41,169 nt of DNA. Origin: RGIG3513 sp045658985. Its GTDB lineage: Bacteria; Bacillota; Clostridia; Oscillospirales; Butyricicoccaceae. The notes beneath the pieces were generated by a model that saw nothing but the letters and a program-made list of their open reading frames with translations, was not told the origin of the DNA and searched no databases. This document shows positions 32,146 through 40,539 of this stretch, one piece after another. Location of the stretch: positions 1-41,169 of the forward strand of contig JAZOWC010000027.1 of the NCBI GenBank assembly GCA_045658985.1, read 5' to 3'. Numbering within the stretch: position 1 is the first letter of the stretch; each line of letters starts with the position of its first letter. A program made the position numbers and the translations under genes.

Positions 32146-33282
32146 TTACTTTGCAGCCTTTGCAGCCTTGATAGCTTCGATCAGCATGGGGGTTACCTTG
32201 AACAGGTCGCCGCAGATGCCGTAGTCAGCAACTTCAAAGATGGGAGCTGTGTCGTTCTTGTTAACAGCGATGATGCACTCGGAGTCCTGCATACCTGCCT
32301 TGTGCTGGATAGCACCGGAGATACCCAGAGCAACGTAGATCTTGGGATGGACGGTCTTACCGGTCTGGCCAACCTGATGGTCTGCGGTGATCCAGCCTGC
32401 GTCTACGCAAGCACGGGAAGAACCGACAACGCCGCCGAGAACCTCAGCGAGCTCCTCAGCCAGAGCGATACCCTTCTGAACATCCTTGCTGATACCACGG
32501 CCGACAGAGACAACGACCTCTGCACCAACCAGGTCAACAAGCTTCTTTGCTGCCTTGACAACTTCCAGAACTTCGGTCTGGCAATCTTCCTTGGTCAGGG
32601 AGAAGTTGGGACGCTCGATGACGCAGGCGTCAGCCTTTGCATCAGAGTACTCAGCCTTCTTCAGAACGCCGGGACGAACGGTTGCCATAGCGGGACGGAA
32701 GCGGGGGCAGATGATGGAAGCCATCAGATGGCCGCCGAATGCGGGACGGGTCATCTTCAGGTCGCGGGAAACGTCGTGATCCTGGCCCAGAACCTTTGCG
32801 GTTGCCATGCCGGCAATCTTAGCCTCGGGCAGGGTGGAGTTCTCGCGGAGGAAGTCTTTGTAGACGTCCATATCAACATCGAGGTGTGTGCAGTCTGCGC
32901 ACAGACCGGTGTGCAGGCGAGCTGCGCAGCGGGGGCCCAGGTCACGGCCGATGTTGGTTGCGCCGATCAGCATAACTTCGGGCTTGTACTGCTCAACTAC
33001 GTCGCAGATAACCTTGGTGTATGCATCGGTGGTGTACTCTTTGAGCAGGGGGCTCTCGCAGAGGATGACCTTGTCTGCGCCGTAGCCGCCCAGTTCTTTT
33101 GCGATGCCCTCAACGTTGTCGCCGAGGAGCAGACCGCAGAGCTCTACGCCCAGGCTGTCAGCCAGCTTGCGGCCCTCGGAAATAAGCTCAAAGGAAGTGG
33201 GCATCATTGTGCCCTGACGCTGCTCACAGAAAACCCATACACCCTTGAAAGCAGCCAGATCTGTATTGTTAAAAGTAGACAT
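32146..33282 (-). CDS. etfA: Electron transfer flavoprotein alpha subunit
   Basis: A 378-residue EtfA. The N-terminal half has the Rossmann-like ETF domain (GVWVFCEQRQG, GADKVILCES). The C-terminal half has the FAD-binding signature VVGSSRACVDAGWITADHQVGQTGKTVHPKIYVALGISGAIQH. With EtfB and butyryl-CoA dehydrogenase it forms the clostridial bifurcating complex that couples NADH-dependent crotonyl-CoA reduction to ferredoxin reduction. It lacks the N-terminal [4Fe-4S] extension seen in some EtfA proteins. The start at 33282 is set by GAGAGGAGAAAG. It is the last gene of the operon, 19 bases after etfB. Confidence 0.96.
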   Translation of the reverse strand: MSTFNNTDLAAFKGVWVFCEQRQGTMMPTSFELISEGRKLADSLGVELCGLLLGDNVEGIAKELGGYGADKVILCESPLLKEYTTDAYTKVICDVVEQYKPEVMLIGATNIGRDLGPRCAARLHTGLCADCTHLDVDMDVYKDFLRENSTLPEAKIAGMATAKVLGQDHDVSRDLKMTRPAFGGHLMASIICPRFRPAMATVRPGVLKKAEYSDAKADACVIERPNFSLTKEDCQTEVLEVVKAAKKLVDLVGAEVVVSVGRGISKDVQKGIALAEELAEVLGGVVGSSRACVDAGWITADHQVGQTGKTVHPKIYVALGISGAIQHKAGMQDSECIIAVNKNDTAPIFEVADYGICGDLFKVTPMLIEAIKAAKAAK

Positions 33283-33301
33283 ATTCAATCTTTCTCCTCT
33301 C

Positions 33302-34102
33302 TTAGATGATGTGCTTCTTGGCAAGGATGCCTGCGAGCTGCTCGCAGGTTGCCTTGTCAGCGCCCTCCAGCATCATACCTGCGCCCTTCTGGGGAGGTGT
33401 GAAGGAGGTGAGGATGTTTGTGGGAGAACCGCTGAGACCGATGGTGGACTTGTCGATCAGGGGATCGTCCTTCAGAGTCTCGTAGGTGAATATATCCAGG
33501 GGCTTGGAGTAGCAGTCTACGATGCCGGATACGCTCATGTATCTGGGCTGGTTGAGCTCCTTGACGCAGGTCAGCAGGCAGGGAGTCTGAGTCTTGATGG
33601 TCATGTAGCCATCCTCCAGCTGACGCTGGCAGATGATGGAGGTGCCATCCTTCTTGACTTCTGCAACGTAGGAGATCTGGGGCAGACCGAGCTTCTCAGC
33701 GATCTGGGGACCAACCTGAGCGGTGTCACCGTCGATAGCCTGACGGCCGCAGAAGACGATGTCTTCCTTCTCGAGGCCGATCTTGTTGATAGCTGCAGCC
33801 AGGATCTGGGATGTAGCATAGGTGTCGGAGCCGCCGAACTCACGAGCGGTAACCAGAACGCCCTTGTCAGCGCCCATAGCCATCAGCTCACGCAGCATAC
33901 CTTCTGCGGGAGGGGGGCCCATGGTAACGACGACGACTTCTGCGCCCATCTCGTCCTTGAGGCGGAGTGCTTCCTCGACAGCGTTCATATCATCGGGGTT
34001 GATGATAACTGCCATGGATGCACGATTGAGGGTACCGTCGGGATTGACAGCAACCTTACCCGAAGTATCGGGAACCTGCTTTACGCAAACAATAATTTTC
34101 AT
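33302..34102 (-). CDS. etfB: Electron transfer flavoprotein beta subunit
   Basis: A 266-residue EtfB beginning MKIIVCVKQVPDTSGKV, with NPDDMNAVEEALRLKDE, VVVVTMGPPPAEGMLREL, and the nucleotide/FAD motif CGRQAIDGDTAQVGPQIAEKLGLP. In bifurcating Etf this subunit carries the bifurcating FAD that takes electrons from NADH. Length is typical of clostridial Bcd-associated EtfB. Its ATG follows AGCGGGAGGTAAGT. It sits between bcd and etfA with short gaps, the standard bcd-etfB-etfA order. Confidence 0.96.
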   Translation of the reverse strand: MKIIVCVKQVPDTSGKVAVNPDGTLNRASMAVIINPDDMNAVEEALRLKDEMGAEVVVVTMGPPPAEGMLRELMAMGADKGVLVTAREFGGSDTYATSQILAAAINKIGLEKEDIVFCGRQAIDGDTAQVGPQIAEKLGLPQISYVAEVKKDGTSIICQRQLEDGYMTIKTQTPCLLTCVKELNQPRYMSVSGIVDCYSKPLDIFTYETLKDDPLIDKSTIGLSGSPTNILTSFTPPQKGAGMMLEGADKATCEQLAGILAKKHII

Positions 34103-34120
34103 AATTCACTTACCTCCCGC

Positions 34121-35269
34121 TTACTTTACGCCCAGCGCAGAAGCGATGACCATGCGCTGTACTTCGGATGTGCCTTCGTAGATCTCGGTGATCTTAGCGT
34201 CGCGCATCATGCGCTCAACGGGATACTCACGGGTGTAACCGTAGCCACCGAACAGCTGAACGGCGCGGCGGGTTACATCGGAAGCAGCTTCGGCAGCGAA
34301 CAGCTTAGCCATAGCAGCGTCCATGGAGTAGGGCTCGTGGTTCTGCTTCTTGACAGCAGCGGAGTATACCAGGAACTGTGCAGCCTGCATTCTGGTGTGC
34401 ATATCAGCCAGCTGGAACTGAGTGTTCTGGAACTGGGAGATTCTCTTCTTGAACTGGATACGCTCCTTGGTGTACTTGATGGTCTCTTCGACAGCGCCTT
34501 CACCGAGGCCCAGAGCCTGAGAAGCGATACCGATACGGCCGCCGTCCAGAGTCTTCATAGCAATCTTGAAGCCCTCGCCCAGCTTGCCCAGCAGGTTCTC
34601 CTTGGGAACGATGCAATCCTCAAAGATCAGATCGCAGGTGGAAGAGCCGCGGATACCCATCTTCTTCTCGTGCTTACCGGTGGAGAAGCCGGGGAAGCTC
34701 TTCTCAACGATGAATGCGGAGATGCCCTTGTTGCCCAGGGACTTGTCGGTCATTGCGAATACAACGAAGGTGTCAGCAACGTTACCGTTGGTGATGAAGC
34801 ACTTGGTACCGTTGAGAATGTAGTTCTCGCCGGACTCGTCAAGTACTGCGGTGGTCTGCTGGCCGGATGCGTCTGTACCTGCATTGGGCTCAGTCAGGCC
34901 GAATGCGCCGATCTTCTTACCGGAGCACAGGTCGGGCAGATACTTCATCTTCTGCTCCTCGGTGCCGTTCTCGAAGATAGGTGCGCAGCAAAGGGATGTA
35001 TGGGCGGAAACGATAACTGCGGTAGTGCCGCAGACCTTTGCCAGCTCCTCAACAGCCATAGCGTATGCAAGAACGTCTGCGCCTGCGCCGCCGTACTGCT
35101 TGGGGAAGTAGATACCCATCATGCCAAGCTTTGCCATCTTTTCCACTGTCTCCATGGGGAAGCGCTCTTCCTCATCGATCTGCTCTGCCAGAGGCTTTAC
35201 TTCGTTTTCAGCAAACTCTCTGTACATCTTGCGGAAAAGCTGGTGTTCCTTAGAAAGTGCGAATTCCAT
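34121..35269 (-). CDS. bcd: Butyryl-CoA (short-chain acyl-CoA) dehydrogenase
   Basis: A 382-residue FAD-dependent acyl-CoA dehydrogenase. Visible features: KLGMMGIYFPKQYGGAGAD, GAFGLTEPNAGTDASG (FAD/substrate loop), GIRGSSTCDLIFEDCIVPKENLLG, QLFGGYGYTREYPVERMMRDAKI and the catalytic Glu in IYEGTSEVQRM (about 366). In Clostridia the enzyme reduces crotonyl-CoA to butyryl-CoA in complex with EtfAB. The other steps of the pathway (thiolase, Hbd, crotonase, butyryl-CoA transferase) are not in the window. AGGTGAGG precedes the ATG. The upstream P-loop gene lies 64 bases away with no terminator between. Confidence 0.93.
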   Translation of the reverse strand: MEFALSKEHQLFRKMYREFAENEVKPLAEQIDEEERFPMETVEKMAKLGMMGIYFPKQYGGAGADVLAYAMAVEELAKVCGTTAVIVSAHTSLCCAPIFENGTEEQKMKYLPDLCSGKKIGAFGLTEPNAGTDASGQQTTAVLDESGENYILNGTKCFITNGNVADTFVVFAMTDKSLGNKGISAFIVEKSFPGFSTGKHEKKMGIRGSSTCDLIFEDCIVPKENLLGKLGEGFKIAMKTLDGGRIGIASQALGLGEGAVEETIKYTKERIQFKKRISQFQNTQFQLADMHTRMQAAQFLVYSAAVKKQNHEPYSMDAAMAKLFAAEAASDVTRRAVQLFGGYGYTREYPVERMMRDAKITEIYEGTSEVQRMVIASALGVK

Positions 35270-35333
35270 TTTTCCTCACCTTTTCCTTTATTTTTTTATT
35301 TTTGGTTTTTTTGCTTACTGATTGAGTGCGCGA

Positions 35334-35747
35334 TCAAAAGAAGCTCTTGATAACTTCGTCAGCGGATTCGATGTCGTCGCTGATGGTGATGGTGATCTTG
35401 ACACCGTTCTTTGCTGCAAATGCATCCAGCTTCTTGAGGAAGTCGCCGGCTTTGGCGTCGTCATCATCGCCTGTGATCTTGTAGAGGCTGTCTATGAAAA
35501 TGTGGGTAATGTCATAGTTGCCGCTGTAAAGACCGCAGATGTATGCGTACAGGTTGCTGTAGGACAGCTCCATATCATAATCGGTGATATCGATCAGCTT
35601 TGCGCTGTGCTTTATGTTGAAGCGAAGATTCTGGCCCTTCTCGACACAGACTACGTTGCCTGCCTCTACGTTGACAGCTGCATTGACAAGCTCGATAACC
35701 TGCTTGGTCTTGCCGGAACCTCTTTTGCCCATAATTACCTTGACCAT
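35334..35747 (-). CDS. Small P-loop ATPase-like protein of unknown function
   Basis: A 137-residue soluble protein. A Walker A motif, MGKRGSGKTKQ, lies at residues 6-16, and a Walker-B-like strand, THIFIDSLYKI, near residue 84. The rest resembles a minimal P-loop fold without recognised sensor or lid motifs, and ends KITITISDDIESADEVIKSFF. Family name not recognised; small proteins like this are common in Clostridia. AAGGAGTAATACATT gives a good ribosome site, and a TATAAT lies at 35776-35781 without a convincing -35. Absence of a terminator before bcd suggests it may lead the bcd-etf transcript. Confidence 0.82.
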   Translation of the reverse strand: MVKVIMGKRGSGKTKQVIELVNAAVNVEAGNVVCVEKGQNLRFNIKHSAKLIDITDYDMELSYSNLYAYICGLYSGNYDITHIFIDSLYKITGDDDDAKAGDFLKKLDAFAAKNGVKITITISDDIESADEVIKSFF

Positions 35748-35913
35748 AATGTATTACTCCTTCCGTAATTAGACTATTATACATTGTTATCTTAACACAC
35801 AATTTCAAAAGACGCAACCCCATTTGGCAGGAACTTATCACAAAAACTCAATTTTATTTGTTTGTTCAAAAAAACAGGGGCTTTTGCTGCGGTTTTTGCC
35901 GTTTTCTGCAACA

Positions 35914-35949
35914 AAACAACGCAGAAGGGGCATCCCTCCTGCGTTGTTT
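35914..35949 (-). terminator. Terminator of the D-Ala-D-Ala carboxypeptidase gene
   Basis: Minus strand: outer 10-bp stem AACAACGCAG / CTGCGTTGTT plus an inner GGGA/TCCC-type extension, followed by TTGTTGC. It lies just past the gene's stop. Confidence 0.8.
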
Positions 35950-35959
35950 CTTGGTTTTT

Positions 35960-37084
35960 TCATCCTCGCATCAGCCCGAATCTCAGAATGCGTGACAAAA
36001 TCCCGCCGTAGCTCAGCCGCTCTGTGTCGCAGGCGGCCACTATATCTATCTCGGCTATAACCCTGCCGCCCTGCTCCAGCGTCAGCTTGCCCAGCACCTG
36101 CCCCTTGTGTACCGGCGCTTTGACGGAGGGGACGAGCGAGAGGGTTTTTTGGATTTTTTCGCCTTTTTTGGCAAGCACGCCCTCAAAGGGCGCCACCTCT
36201 GCCGCCACAGCCTCGCTCTGTCCCAGCGTGACGGGCACGGGCATCAGGGGGCGGTCGGCGGTGGGGCGGATGGTAACGTAGTTTGCAAACCCCCAGTTGA
36301 GCAGCGCGGCAATATCGGCGTTGCGTTTTTGGGAGGTCTCGCCGCCCAGCACCACGGCGACAAGTGCCGTGCCCTCCCGCTGGGCCGAGGCGCATAGGCA
36401 GTAGCCGGCTTTTTGGGTGTAGCCTGTTTTGAGGCCGGTCATTCCCTCAAAATGCCCCAGCATCTTGTTGGTGTTGTCCAGCACCGATTTCCCGTCACGC
36501 AGGTAGCTCTGTCGGGTGCTTGCAAGCTCCAGCGCCTTGGGATATCGGGCAAGCTGTGCCCCCATCAGCGCCACATCATAGGCACAGCTCAGATGCCCCT
36601 CGGCATCCAGACCGCAGGCGTTGCGGAACACGGTGTTGCTCATGCCCAGCTCGCGGGCGCGCTCGTTCATTCGGGCAACAAAGGCCTCCTCGCTGCCCGA
36701 AATATGCTCGGCGAGGGCGACGGCGCAGTCGTTGGCCGAGGCTATTGCAACCGCCCGAAGCATCTCCTCCACCGTAAATTGCTCCCCCTCCTCCAGCCAT
36801 ATCTGGGAGCCGCCCATGGACGCGGCGTGAGCCGAGGCGGTGACCGTATCGGCCATACTCAGCCTGCCCGCCTCTATCTCCTCAAAGACCAGAAGCTGGG
36901 TCATCACCTTGGTGACGCTGGCTATCTCCCGCTGTGTGCGGGCGTCTTTTTCAAACAGCACCTCCCCCGACGGATGCATGAGCACGGCGGCAGGCGAGGA
37001 TATGGACGCAGGCTGAGAGGTCTGCGCAAAGCAGGGCATGCACACAAGGCAGAACACAAGCATCAGGGCAACAAGTTTTTTCAA
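35960..37084 (-). CDS. dacF: D-alanyl-D-alanine carboxypeptidase (PBP5/DacF type)
   Basis: A 374-residue low-molecular-weight penicillin-binding protein that trims the terminal D-Ala of peptidoglycan pentapeptides. A signal peptide (1-20, ending CFAQ) is followed by the three catalytic motifs: SVTK (56-59), SAND (SxN), and LKTGYT. A C-terminal PBP5-type beta domain follows (APFEGVLAKKGEKIQKTL). The start is a TTG at 37084, supported by AAAAGGAGTGG 5 bases upstream. The open frame runs on to 38206 across the divergent promoter and antisense to mtaB, so the longer form is rejected. The choice between dacF and dacA as symbol is by similarity only. A spore-cortex or vegetative role is undetermined. 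Confidence 0.9.
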   Translation of the reverse strand: MKKLVALMLVFCLVCMPCFAQTSQPASISSPAAVLMHPSGEVLFEKDARTQREIASVTKVMTQLLVFEEIEAGRLSMADTVTASAHAASMGGSQIWLEEGEQFTVEEMLRAVAIASANDCAVALAEHISGSEEAFVARMNERARELGMSNTVFRNACGLDAEGHLSCAYDVALMGAQLARYPKALELASTRQSYLRDGKSVLDNTNKMLGHFEGMTGLKTGYTQKAGYCLCASAQREGTALVAVVLGGETSQKRNADIAALLNWGFANYVTIRPTADRPLMPVPVTLGQSEAVAAEVAPFEGVLAKKGEKIQKTLSLVPSVKAPVHKGQVLGKLTLEQGGRVIAEIDIVAACDTERLSYGGILSRILRFGLMRG

Positions 37085-37173
37085 TAAAACCACTCCTTTT
37101 TGTTTCTTGTTTGATTGTATTGAAAAAATATTTGCCATATTACTCAAAAATACGGCGAAAAACTGTTTCATAT

Positions 37174-37203
37174 TTGACTTTCGCCCGTTTATTGTAATAT
37201 AAT
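37174..37203 (+). promoter_or_regulatory. Promoter of the mtaB-hflX-yigZ unit
   Basis: -35 TTGACT (37174-37179), 18-base spacer, -10 TATAAT (37198-37203). The predicted start near 37210 excludes an upstream ATG at 37205 as the mtaB start. Confidence 0.78.
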
Positions 37204-37237
37204 AATGTATTATCCTTATAATGGGGCGGTAGTATCT

Positions 37238-38515
37238 ATGAAAGCGGCTTTTTATACCCTCGGGTGCAAAACCAATCAGTTTGAGACGCAGGCTTTGGAG
37301 CGTGCGCTGCTTGAGCGCGGTTTTGAGATAGTACCCTTTGAGAAGACCGCCGACGTGTATATCGTCAACACCTGCTCGGTTACCGCCACCGCCGACAAAA
37401 AATCCCGCAACGCCATCCGCCGCGCCCGCGCGCTCAATCCCGACGCCGTTGTCGCCGTATGCGGCTGCACGGGAGAGAATGCGGAGGAGCAGGTCATCCG
37501 CGACTGCGGCGCCGATATCATCATCGGCACACAGCACAAAAGCCGCCTGCCCGAACTGATAGAGCAGCAGCTCCGCTGCGGCTCCTGCGTTATTCCCCCG
37601 CCGCGGGAGGACTTTGACTATATGCCCGCAGGCGGACTTTTGGGGCACACCCGTGCGCTGCTCAAGGTGCAGGACGGCTGCCGCAACTTCTGCAGCTACT
37701 GCATCATACCTTTTTTGAGAAACAAGCTTCTCAGCCTGCCTGCCGACATCGCCGAAAAAGAAGCCTCCCGCCTGCAGAGCGAAGGCTACCGCGAGATAGT
37801 GGTAACGGGCATCGAGATCAGCTCCTACGGCGTCGATCTCCCCGAAAAAACGCCCCTCATCGATCTGCTTGAGCGGATAGCCTGCGCCGCACCCGATACA
37901 CGCATCCGTCTCGGCTCTCTCGAGCCGCGCACCGTGACGAGAGAATGGGCGGAGCGGCTGAGCAGGTTGCCCAATATATGCCCCCACTTTCATCTTTCTC
38001 TGCAGAGCGGCTGCGACAAGACTCTGCGGGATATGGGCAGACGGTACTCGACCGAGCGCTATCTGGAATCCTGCAATATTCTGCGGGAGTTTTTCCCTCA
38101 CTGCGCCATCACCACCGATCTCATAGTAGGATTCCCCGACGAGAGCGAGGGGGATTTTGAGCAGACGCTGGAGTTTTTGGAAGCGTTCCGTCCGGCGCAG
38201 GTGCATATCTTCCCCTACTCACGCCGCGAGGGCACCAGAGCGGCAACCCGCCCCGGTCAGCTGACCCGCGCGCAGAAGGAGCAGCGGGCCAAGCGAGCCG
38301 ACGAGCTTTGCCGCCGCCTGAGGAGCGAGTATATGAGCGGATTTGCAGGCCGTGAGGTCAGCGTGCTGTTTGAGCAGGAAGAAGACGGCATCAGCCACGG
38401 ATATTCTATGGAATATCTGCCCGTCAGGGTCAAAGAAAAGGGCCTCGGCGGACAGATACGTACCGTACGCATCGAAAACAATGACGAAAACACCCTCACA
38501 GGAGTAATAATATGA
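37238..38515 (+). CDS. mtaB: tRNA t6A37 methylthiotransferase MtaB
   Basis: A 425-residue radical-SAM enzyme that adds a methylthio group to t6A at position 37 of ANN-decoding tRNAs. The N-terminal UPF0004 domain binds a [4Fe-4S] through Cys10 (YTLGCKTNQFE), NTCSVT and VCGCTGE. The radical-SAM cluster CRNFCSYC is near residue 148. The C-terminus has a TRAM-like domain (GREVSVLFEQEEDG, YLPVRV). The CKTNQFE motif fits MtaB better than MiaB or RimO. The start at 37238 is chosen because the earlier ATG falls at the predicted transcript start. It overlaps hflX by ATGA. Confidence 0.93.
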   Translation: MKAAFYTLGCKTNQFETQALERALLERGFEIVPFEKTADVYIVNTCSVTATADKKSRNAIRRARALNPDAVVAVCGCTGENAEEQVIRDCGADIIIGTQHKSRLPELIEQQLRCGSCVIPPPREDFDYMPAGGLLGHTRALLKVQDGCRNFCSYCIIPFLRNKLLSLPADIAEKEASRLQSEGYREIVVTGIEISSYGVDLPEKTPLIDLLERIACAAPDTRIRLGSLEPRTVTREWAERLSRLPNICPHFHLSLQSGCDKTLRDMGRRYSTERYLESCNILREFFPHCAITTDLIVGFPDESEGDFEQTLEFLEAFRPAQVHIFPYSRREGTRAATRPGQLTRAQKEQRAKRADELCRRLRSEYMSGFAGREVSVLFEQEEDGISHGYSMEYLPVRVKEKGLGGQIRTVRIENNDENTLTGVII

Positions 38516-39804
38516 CCGAAAACACCGACAAAAAACGTGACCGCGCCCTGCTGGTTGGACTCAACTGCGGGGATCTGCACGATTTTGACAATTCCGACCG
38601 CGACACCATGGACGAGCTGAGCGAGCTGCTCATCACGGCGGGCGGCGAGTGCATACTTGAGGTTATGCAGAACCGCCACACCCCCGACCCCGGTACTTTT
38701 ATCGGCAAGGGCAAGGCCGAGGAGCTCCGCGAGATCATACGCGCCAACGAGGTCAATCTGACAATATTCGACAACGAGCTGTCCCCCTCTCAGGCACGTG
38801 CGCTGGAGGAGGCGCTCAGCTGCCGCGTCATCGACCGCACGGCGCTGATACTGGATATTTTTGCCGACCGCGCCAAGACCCGTGAGGGCAAGCTGCAGGT
38901 CGAGCTGGCACAGTACAAGTATATTCTGCCCCGACTGACAGGTATGTGGGGCCATCTGGTGCGCCAGACGGCAAGCGGCGGCTCCAGCCCTATCGGTACC
39001 CGCGGCCCCGGCGAAACACAGCTTGAGACCGACCGCCGCCACATCCGCCGCAAGATCCAGGCTCTGGAGCAGGAGATCGAGGACGTGCGCCGTGTGCGCT
39101 CGGTACAGCGCCGCAGCCGCACCAAGAGCCGTATACCTCTGGTCTGTCTGGTGGGCTACACCAACGCAGGCAAATCCACCCTGCTCAACGCCCTGACGGG
39201 CGCGGGAGTTCACGCCAACGACCGTCTGTTTGACACCCTCGACCCCACCACCAAGCTGATGCAGACCGAGTCTTTTGGCGAGCTGCTCATATCGGACACG
39301 GTCGGATTCATCCGCAAGCTGCCCCATCACCTGATTGATGCCTTCCGCGCCACGCTGGAGGAGCTGACCTATGCAGACGTGCTGGTGCACGTGGTGGATG
39401 CTTCCGATCCCCAGTGGCGTATGCAGTCGGAAGTGGTGGAAAGCCTGATAAATCAGCTGGGCGCAGAGCAGACCCCCGTGGTGCAGGTGTTCAACAAGTG
39501 CGACCTGCTCGCTCCCGACGAAATGCCCCGCGAGCGCGATGCCGTATGCCTGAGCGCAAAGACCGGAGAGGGCCTGACGCGGCTGCTTGAGGCTGTCAAA
39601 AAGGCACTGGACAACGGCGAGCATCAGGTAAGCTTTACACTCCCCTACTCAGACAGCGCCAAGCTGGATATGCTGTACCGCGACGCCAAGGTGCTTCGCG
39701 CCGAATACACCGACGCGGGCATCGAGGTTGAGGTAGTATGCGACGACGTGGTAAAAGGCAGACTGAGCGCATATTTGCCAAAAGAAAAACAACCGTGGGA
39801 ATAA
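38512..39804 (+). CDS. hflX: Ribosome-associated GTPase HflX
   Basis: A 430-residue GTPase that binds the 50S subunit and splits stalled or hibernating ribosomes. The N-terminal HflX domain contains GTFIGKGKAEEL, FDNELSPSQARALE, DRTALILDIFADRAKTREGKLQVELAQ and the glycine-rich SGGSSPIGTRGPGETQLETDRR. The G domain follows with G1 GYTNAGKST (about 214), G2/G3 DTVGFIRKLPHHLIDAF, G4 NKCD and G5 SAKTG. Length is normal. Translationally coupled to mtaB, so a tRNA-modification and a ribosome-rescue factor share one transcript. Confidence 0.97.
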   Translation: MTENTDKKRDRALLVGLNCGDLHDFDNSDRDTMDELSELLITAGGECILEVMQNRHTPDPGTFIGKGKAEELREIIRANEVNLTIFDNELSPSQARALEEALSCRVIDRTALILDIFADRAKTREGKLQVELAQYKYILPRLTGMWGHLVRQTASGGSSPIGTRGPGETQLETDRRHIRRKIQALEQEIEDVRRVRSVQRRSRTKSRIPLVCLVGYTNAGKSTLLNALTGAGVHANDRLFDTLDPTTKLMQTESFGELLISDTVGFIRKLPHHLIDAFRATLEELTYADVLVHVVDASDPQWRMQSEVVESLINQLGAEQTPVVQVFNKCDLLAPDEMPRERDAVCLSAKTGEGLTRLLEAVKKALDNGEHQVSFTLPYSDSAKLDMLYRDAKVLRAEYTDAGIEVEVVCDDVVKGRLSAYLPKEKQPWE

Positions 39805-39847
39805 GATTAGGTAATAAGTAATAGGTAAGAGTGAAGAGGTGATTTTT

Positions 39848-40474
39848 GTGGCAGACAGTTATATAGTTCCTTTTTCGGATGCGACATATGAGTTCACCGA
39901 AAAACATTCCCGTTTTATCGGGCATATATTCAAGATAGAATCTCAGGAGCAGGCAAGTGAGATACTGGCGCGCCTGCGCAAAAAATACTGGGATGCCACA
40001 CACAACGTCTATGCCTTTGTTCTCAGCTCGGGCGTGGAGCGGTTTTCCGACGACGGCGAGCCCTCGGGCACTTCGGGTATGCCTACCCTCACCGTGCTGA
40101 GGGGCGCCAAGGTGCAGAACGTGCTGTGCGTGACCACCCGATATTTCGGCGGCACCCTTTTGGGCGCCGGCGGTCTGGTGCGGGCATACTCCCAGGCGGC
40201 CAAAGGCGCTCTGGATGCGGCGGGGCTTGCGGTTATGACACCCTTCAAGCTGCTGCGCGTCAGCTGTGACTACTCGTTTTTGCAGCCCCTGCGCTACGCT
40301 CTGCCCAACCTCAGCGTCACCGAGACCGGCTGTGACTACGGCGCCGAGGTGGTGCTTGAGCTGATGGTTGAGCCTCACAATTGCGACCACGCAATCAGGC
40401 ATATTACCGATATTTCTTCGGGAAAGGTAGTTCCCGAGGTCATCGGCGAAAAACTTTTGGAAAAAAAGCTCTGA
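39848..40474 (+). CDS. YigZ/IMPACT family protein
   Basis: A 208-residue YigZ-family protein (N-terminal UPF0029/IMPACT domain, C-terminal DUF1949-like domain). Signatures: FTEKHSRFIGHIF, YWDATHNVYAFVL, RFSDDGEPSGTSGMP, and TTRYFGGTLLGAGGLVRAYSQAA. Eukaryotic IMPACT regulates GCN2; the bacterial role is unclear. The GTG at 39848 is preferred over the GTG at 39839, because AGAGGTGA, the likely ribosome site, overlaps the earlier codon. It lies 43 bases after hflX with no terminator, so is probably in the same transcript. Confidence 0.92.
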   Translation: MADSYIVPFSDATYEFTEKHSRFIGHIFKIESQEQASEILARLRKKYWDATHNVYAFVLSSGVERFSDDGEPSGTSGMPTLTVLRGAKVQNVLCVTTRYFGGTLLGAGGLVRAYSQAAKGALDAAGLAVMTPFKLLRVSCDYSFLQPLRYALPNLSVTETGCDYGAEVVLELMVEPHNCDHAIRHITDISSGKVVPEVIGEKLLEKKL

Positions 40475-40539
40475 AAAAAAGGAAATCGACAGTTTTTTTC
40501 GTATTATATTATATAGAGACTGTTTTGGGAGGTGTTCTT

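Noticed and set aside
33245..35350. 701-codon frame antisense to etfB and bcd
   Set aside because: Covers two unmistakable genes; no independent evidence of coding.
37085..38206. N-terminal extension of the carboxypeptidase frame
   Set aside because: It would run antisense through mtaB and across the promoter region, ahead of a clear signal peptide and ribosome site at 37084.
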